Assembly (NCBI GenBank): GCA_021806345.1 | Contig: JAJZXP010000363.1 | Location: 1-6,517, forward strand | Length of the DNA: 6,517 nt | Direction: 5' to 3' | Source: Thermoplasmata archaeon | Lineage (GTDB): Archaea > Thermoplasmatota > Thermoplasmata > Thermoplasmatales > Thermoplasmataceae | Part shown: piece after piece, positions 5,534 to 6,517 of the stretch | Numbering within the stretch: position 1 is the first letter of the stretch | Layout of the letters: every line of letters starts with the position of its first letter | Program-made: the position numbers and the translations under genes | Notes under the pieces: model-generated | Told to the model about the DNA's origin: nothing | Databases searched by the model: none | Seen by the model: only the letters and a program-made list of their open reading frames with translations

Positions 5534-5565
5534 GCATTCCTAAAATTAAACTTGCACTATTTTAG
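5521..5565 (-). terminator. terminator of the - strand GT4 gene
   Basis: ATTTTAG (5559-5565) and CTAAAAT (5540-5546) form a perfect 7-base inverted repeat with a 12-base loop. Reading along the - strand it is followed by a T-rich stretch (CTTATTTTAACG, 5522-5533). It lies about 43 bases past the GT4 stop codon. With the + strand element just to its left, it makes the 143-base convergent gap a two-way terminator region. Confidence 0.4.
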
Positions 5566-5607
5566 CTGGTAAATGTTCCGTGGAATAATCTGTCAACTGG
5601 CTCCCTA

Positions 5608-5622
5608 TCACTGAATCAGTGA
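5608..5622. repeat. 15-base palindrome on the GT4 stop codon
   Basis: TCACTGA-A-TCAGTGA is a perfect inverted repeat with a one-base centre. It covers the last five codons including the TGA stop of the - strand gene (Ser-Leu-Ile-Gln-stop). As RNA it would give a 6-bp stem with a three-base loop. No T-run follows directly, so it is not a classical terminator by itself. Confidence 0.55.
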
Positions 5623-6517
5623 AGCTGCTTTTGCGATGAATGTCTCGATATAAGTCTCAGAAGGCATCAAGAATCCAGGCAGGAGGCTGCATTTTTTTAG
5701 GTATTCACTCGGATTCAGACTGTACTGTTTTTTAAGTTCGTTGACAGCCTTTAAAAAATTTATATCATTATCAGCCTTTAAGCACATTTCAATATTATCA
5801 AGCAACGCATTTTGCGGTAACCCCCTATATACAAGGGGAGTTGAATGTGCGAGGGCTTCCACAGCAACTATTGACGAAGCTTCTGAGTACGATGGGAAGA
5901 GAACTGCATGAGATTTTGATAAATACTCCCCCAAAATCTTCTCTTCTACAAACCCCAAAACATGTACATTACTCTTATCTTTAGGTACGTTCAAATTCAC
6001 ACTGCCGGATCCTGCGATATATAATTCTATATCATTTTCTGCATTATTTATAACGTATTCTAATGTGTCAATACCTTTGGAAACCTCATGCCTACCAAGG
6101 AATAAGATTGTGAATTTTTCAAATTTATCTGTTGATTTTGGTATTTCATCAAACCAGGTATTGGACAAAATGAAGTATTTGCTTTCCTTTGGGATAATTT
6201 CAAGTTGCACTTCATTTAGCAAATGAAAAAGATCGAATTTGGGAAACAGCTTATTCACAATTAACTTTTGTAACCTACTATTAGGTTTCTGCAAAGCAGG
6301 CTCGTGAAAACCATAAATAGTAGGTGAATTTGACTTAAAACACTGCTTTAAAAAGTAATAATAACCACCAGTAACGTATGTGACGTCCGTGTCAATTTTT
6401 GGTATAGCCTCCATTCTTAAAGGGTTGAATCTGCCTCGCTTATAAGCCACTTCATGGTAATCAAACTTTATTATCTTCAAAAGATCGTTAATAGATACTC
6501 TAGGGCCGGAGATTGGC
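5608..6517 (-). CDS. family 4 (GT-B) glycosyltransferase, 5' end beyond the right edge
   Basis: This is a retaining GT-B glycosyltransferase (group 1), probably acting on a membrane-associated glycan acceptor. Residues are numbered from an internal TTG at 6480. The C-terminal domain carries FLGRHEVSKGID (127-138), ELYIAGSGS (152-160), NVHVLGFV (171-178) and the donor-phosphate E-x7-E pair Glu200/Glu208 in EASSIVAVE, followed by a family-typical TPLVYRG. GFHEP (57-61) marks the end of the N-terminal domain. The TTG is unlikely to be the start. The frame stays open to base 6517 and adds PISGPRVSINDLL, which resembles the glycine-containing acceptor-side loop that opens GT4 proteins, and about 290 residues is short for the family (roughly 350-400). 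The gene is therefore cut by the window. It converges on the + strand GT2 and uses more AT-rich codons than the left-hand genes. Confidence 0.88.
   Translation of the reverse strand, partial: PISGPRVSINDLLKIIKFDYHEVAYKRGRFNPLRMEAIPKIDTDVTYVTGGYYYFLKQCFKSNSPTIYGFHEPALQKPNSRLQKLIVNKLFPKFDLFHLLNEVQLEIIPKESKYFILSNTWFDEIPKSTDKFEKFTILFLGRHEVSKGIDTLEYVINNAENDIELYIAGSGSVNLNVPKDKSNVHVLGFVEEKILGEYLSKSHAVLFPSYSEASSIVAVEALAHSTPLVYRGLPQNALLDNIEMCLKADNDINFLKAVNELKKQYSLNPSEYLKKCSLLPGFLMPSETYIETFIAKAASLIQ

Noticed and set aside
1..6517. CRISPR array, insertion sequence, tRNA or rRNA
   Set aside because: I saw no regularly spaced repeats, no transposase-like frame with terminal inverted repeats, and no cloverleaf or rRNA-like sequence on either strand.

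Overview
The window is a cell-surface glycan locus, with nucleotide-sugar synthesis on the left and glycosyltransferases on the right. It probably comes from an archaeon, perhaps a Thermoplasmata member. The evidence for this is indirect. Several starts have AT-rich TATA-like boxes about 25-35 bases upstream and no Shine-Dalgarno site, as expected for leaderless messages. Other starts have GGTG-type Shine-Dalgarno sites. Arginine is written mostly AGA/AGG, and the nucleotide-sugar dehydrogenase carries a PER..EG.A signature that I associate with archaeal enzymes. No rRNA or universal marker gene is present, so the assignment is tentative.

Left block (1-3126, all + strand). The first 187 bases are the C-terminal end of an RmlD-like dTDP-4-dehydrorhamnose reductase. 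Its TAA touches the ATG of rmlC (188-733), the 3,5-epimerase, so this is the end of a dTDP-L-rhamnose operon. After a 102-base gap holding an inverted repeat around a TATA-like sequence come two genes joined by an ATGA overlap. They are a UDP-sugar 6-dehydrogenase (836-2164) and an extended SDR (2161-3126). The SDR best matches the UDP-glucuronate decarboxylase domain of ArnA and its relatives and keeps the acidic and arginine residues used for decarboxylation. The pair suggests a UDP-hexose to UDP-uronate to UDP-pentose (or 4-keto-pentose) branch running beside rhamnose synthesis. A hairpin plus T-tract ends this block.

Right block (3127-6517). Two GT2 glycosyltransferases are divergently transcribed (3219-4208 on -, 4427-5464 on +). 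They are clear paralogues across the GT-A donor-binding half and share a roughly 220-base control region rich in inverted repeats. A GT4 (GT-B fold) glycosyltransferase on the - strand (5608 to beyond 6517) converges on the second GT2. It is cut by the right edge of the window. This block is more AT-rich at its right end than the left block.

Taken together, the left genes would make activated sugars (dTDP-rhamnose and possibly a UDP-uronic acid or UDP-pentose) and the right genes would add sugars to a lipid- or protein-linked glycan. No flippase, oligosaccharyltransferase or acceptor gene is visible, so the final product cannot be named. I see no mobile element, CRISPR array or tRNA/rRNA.
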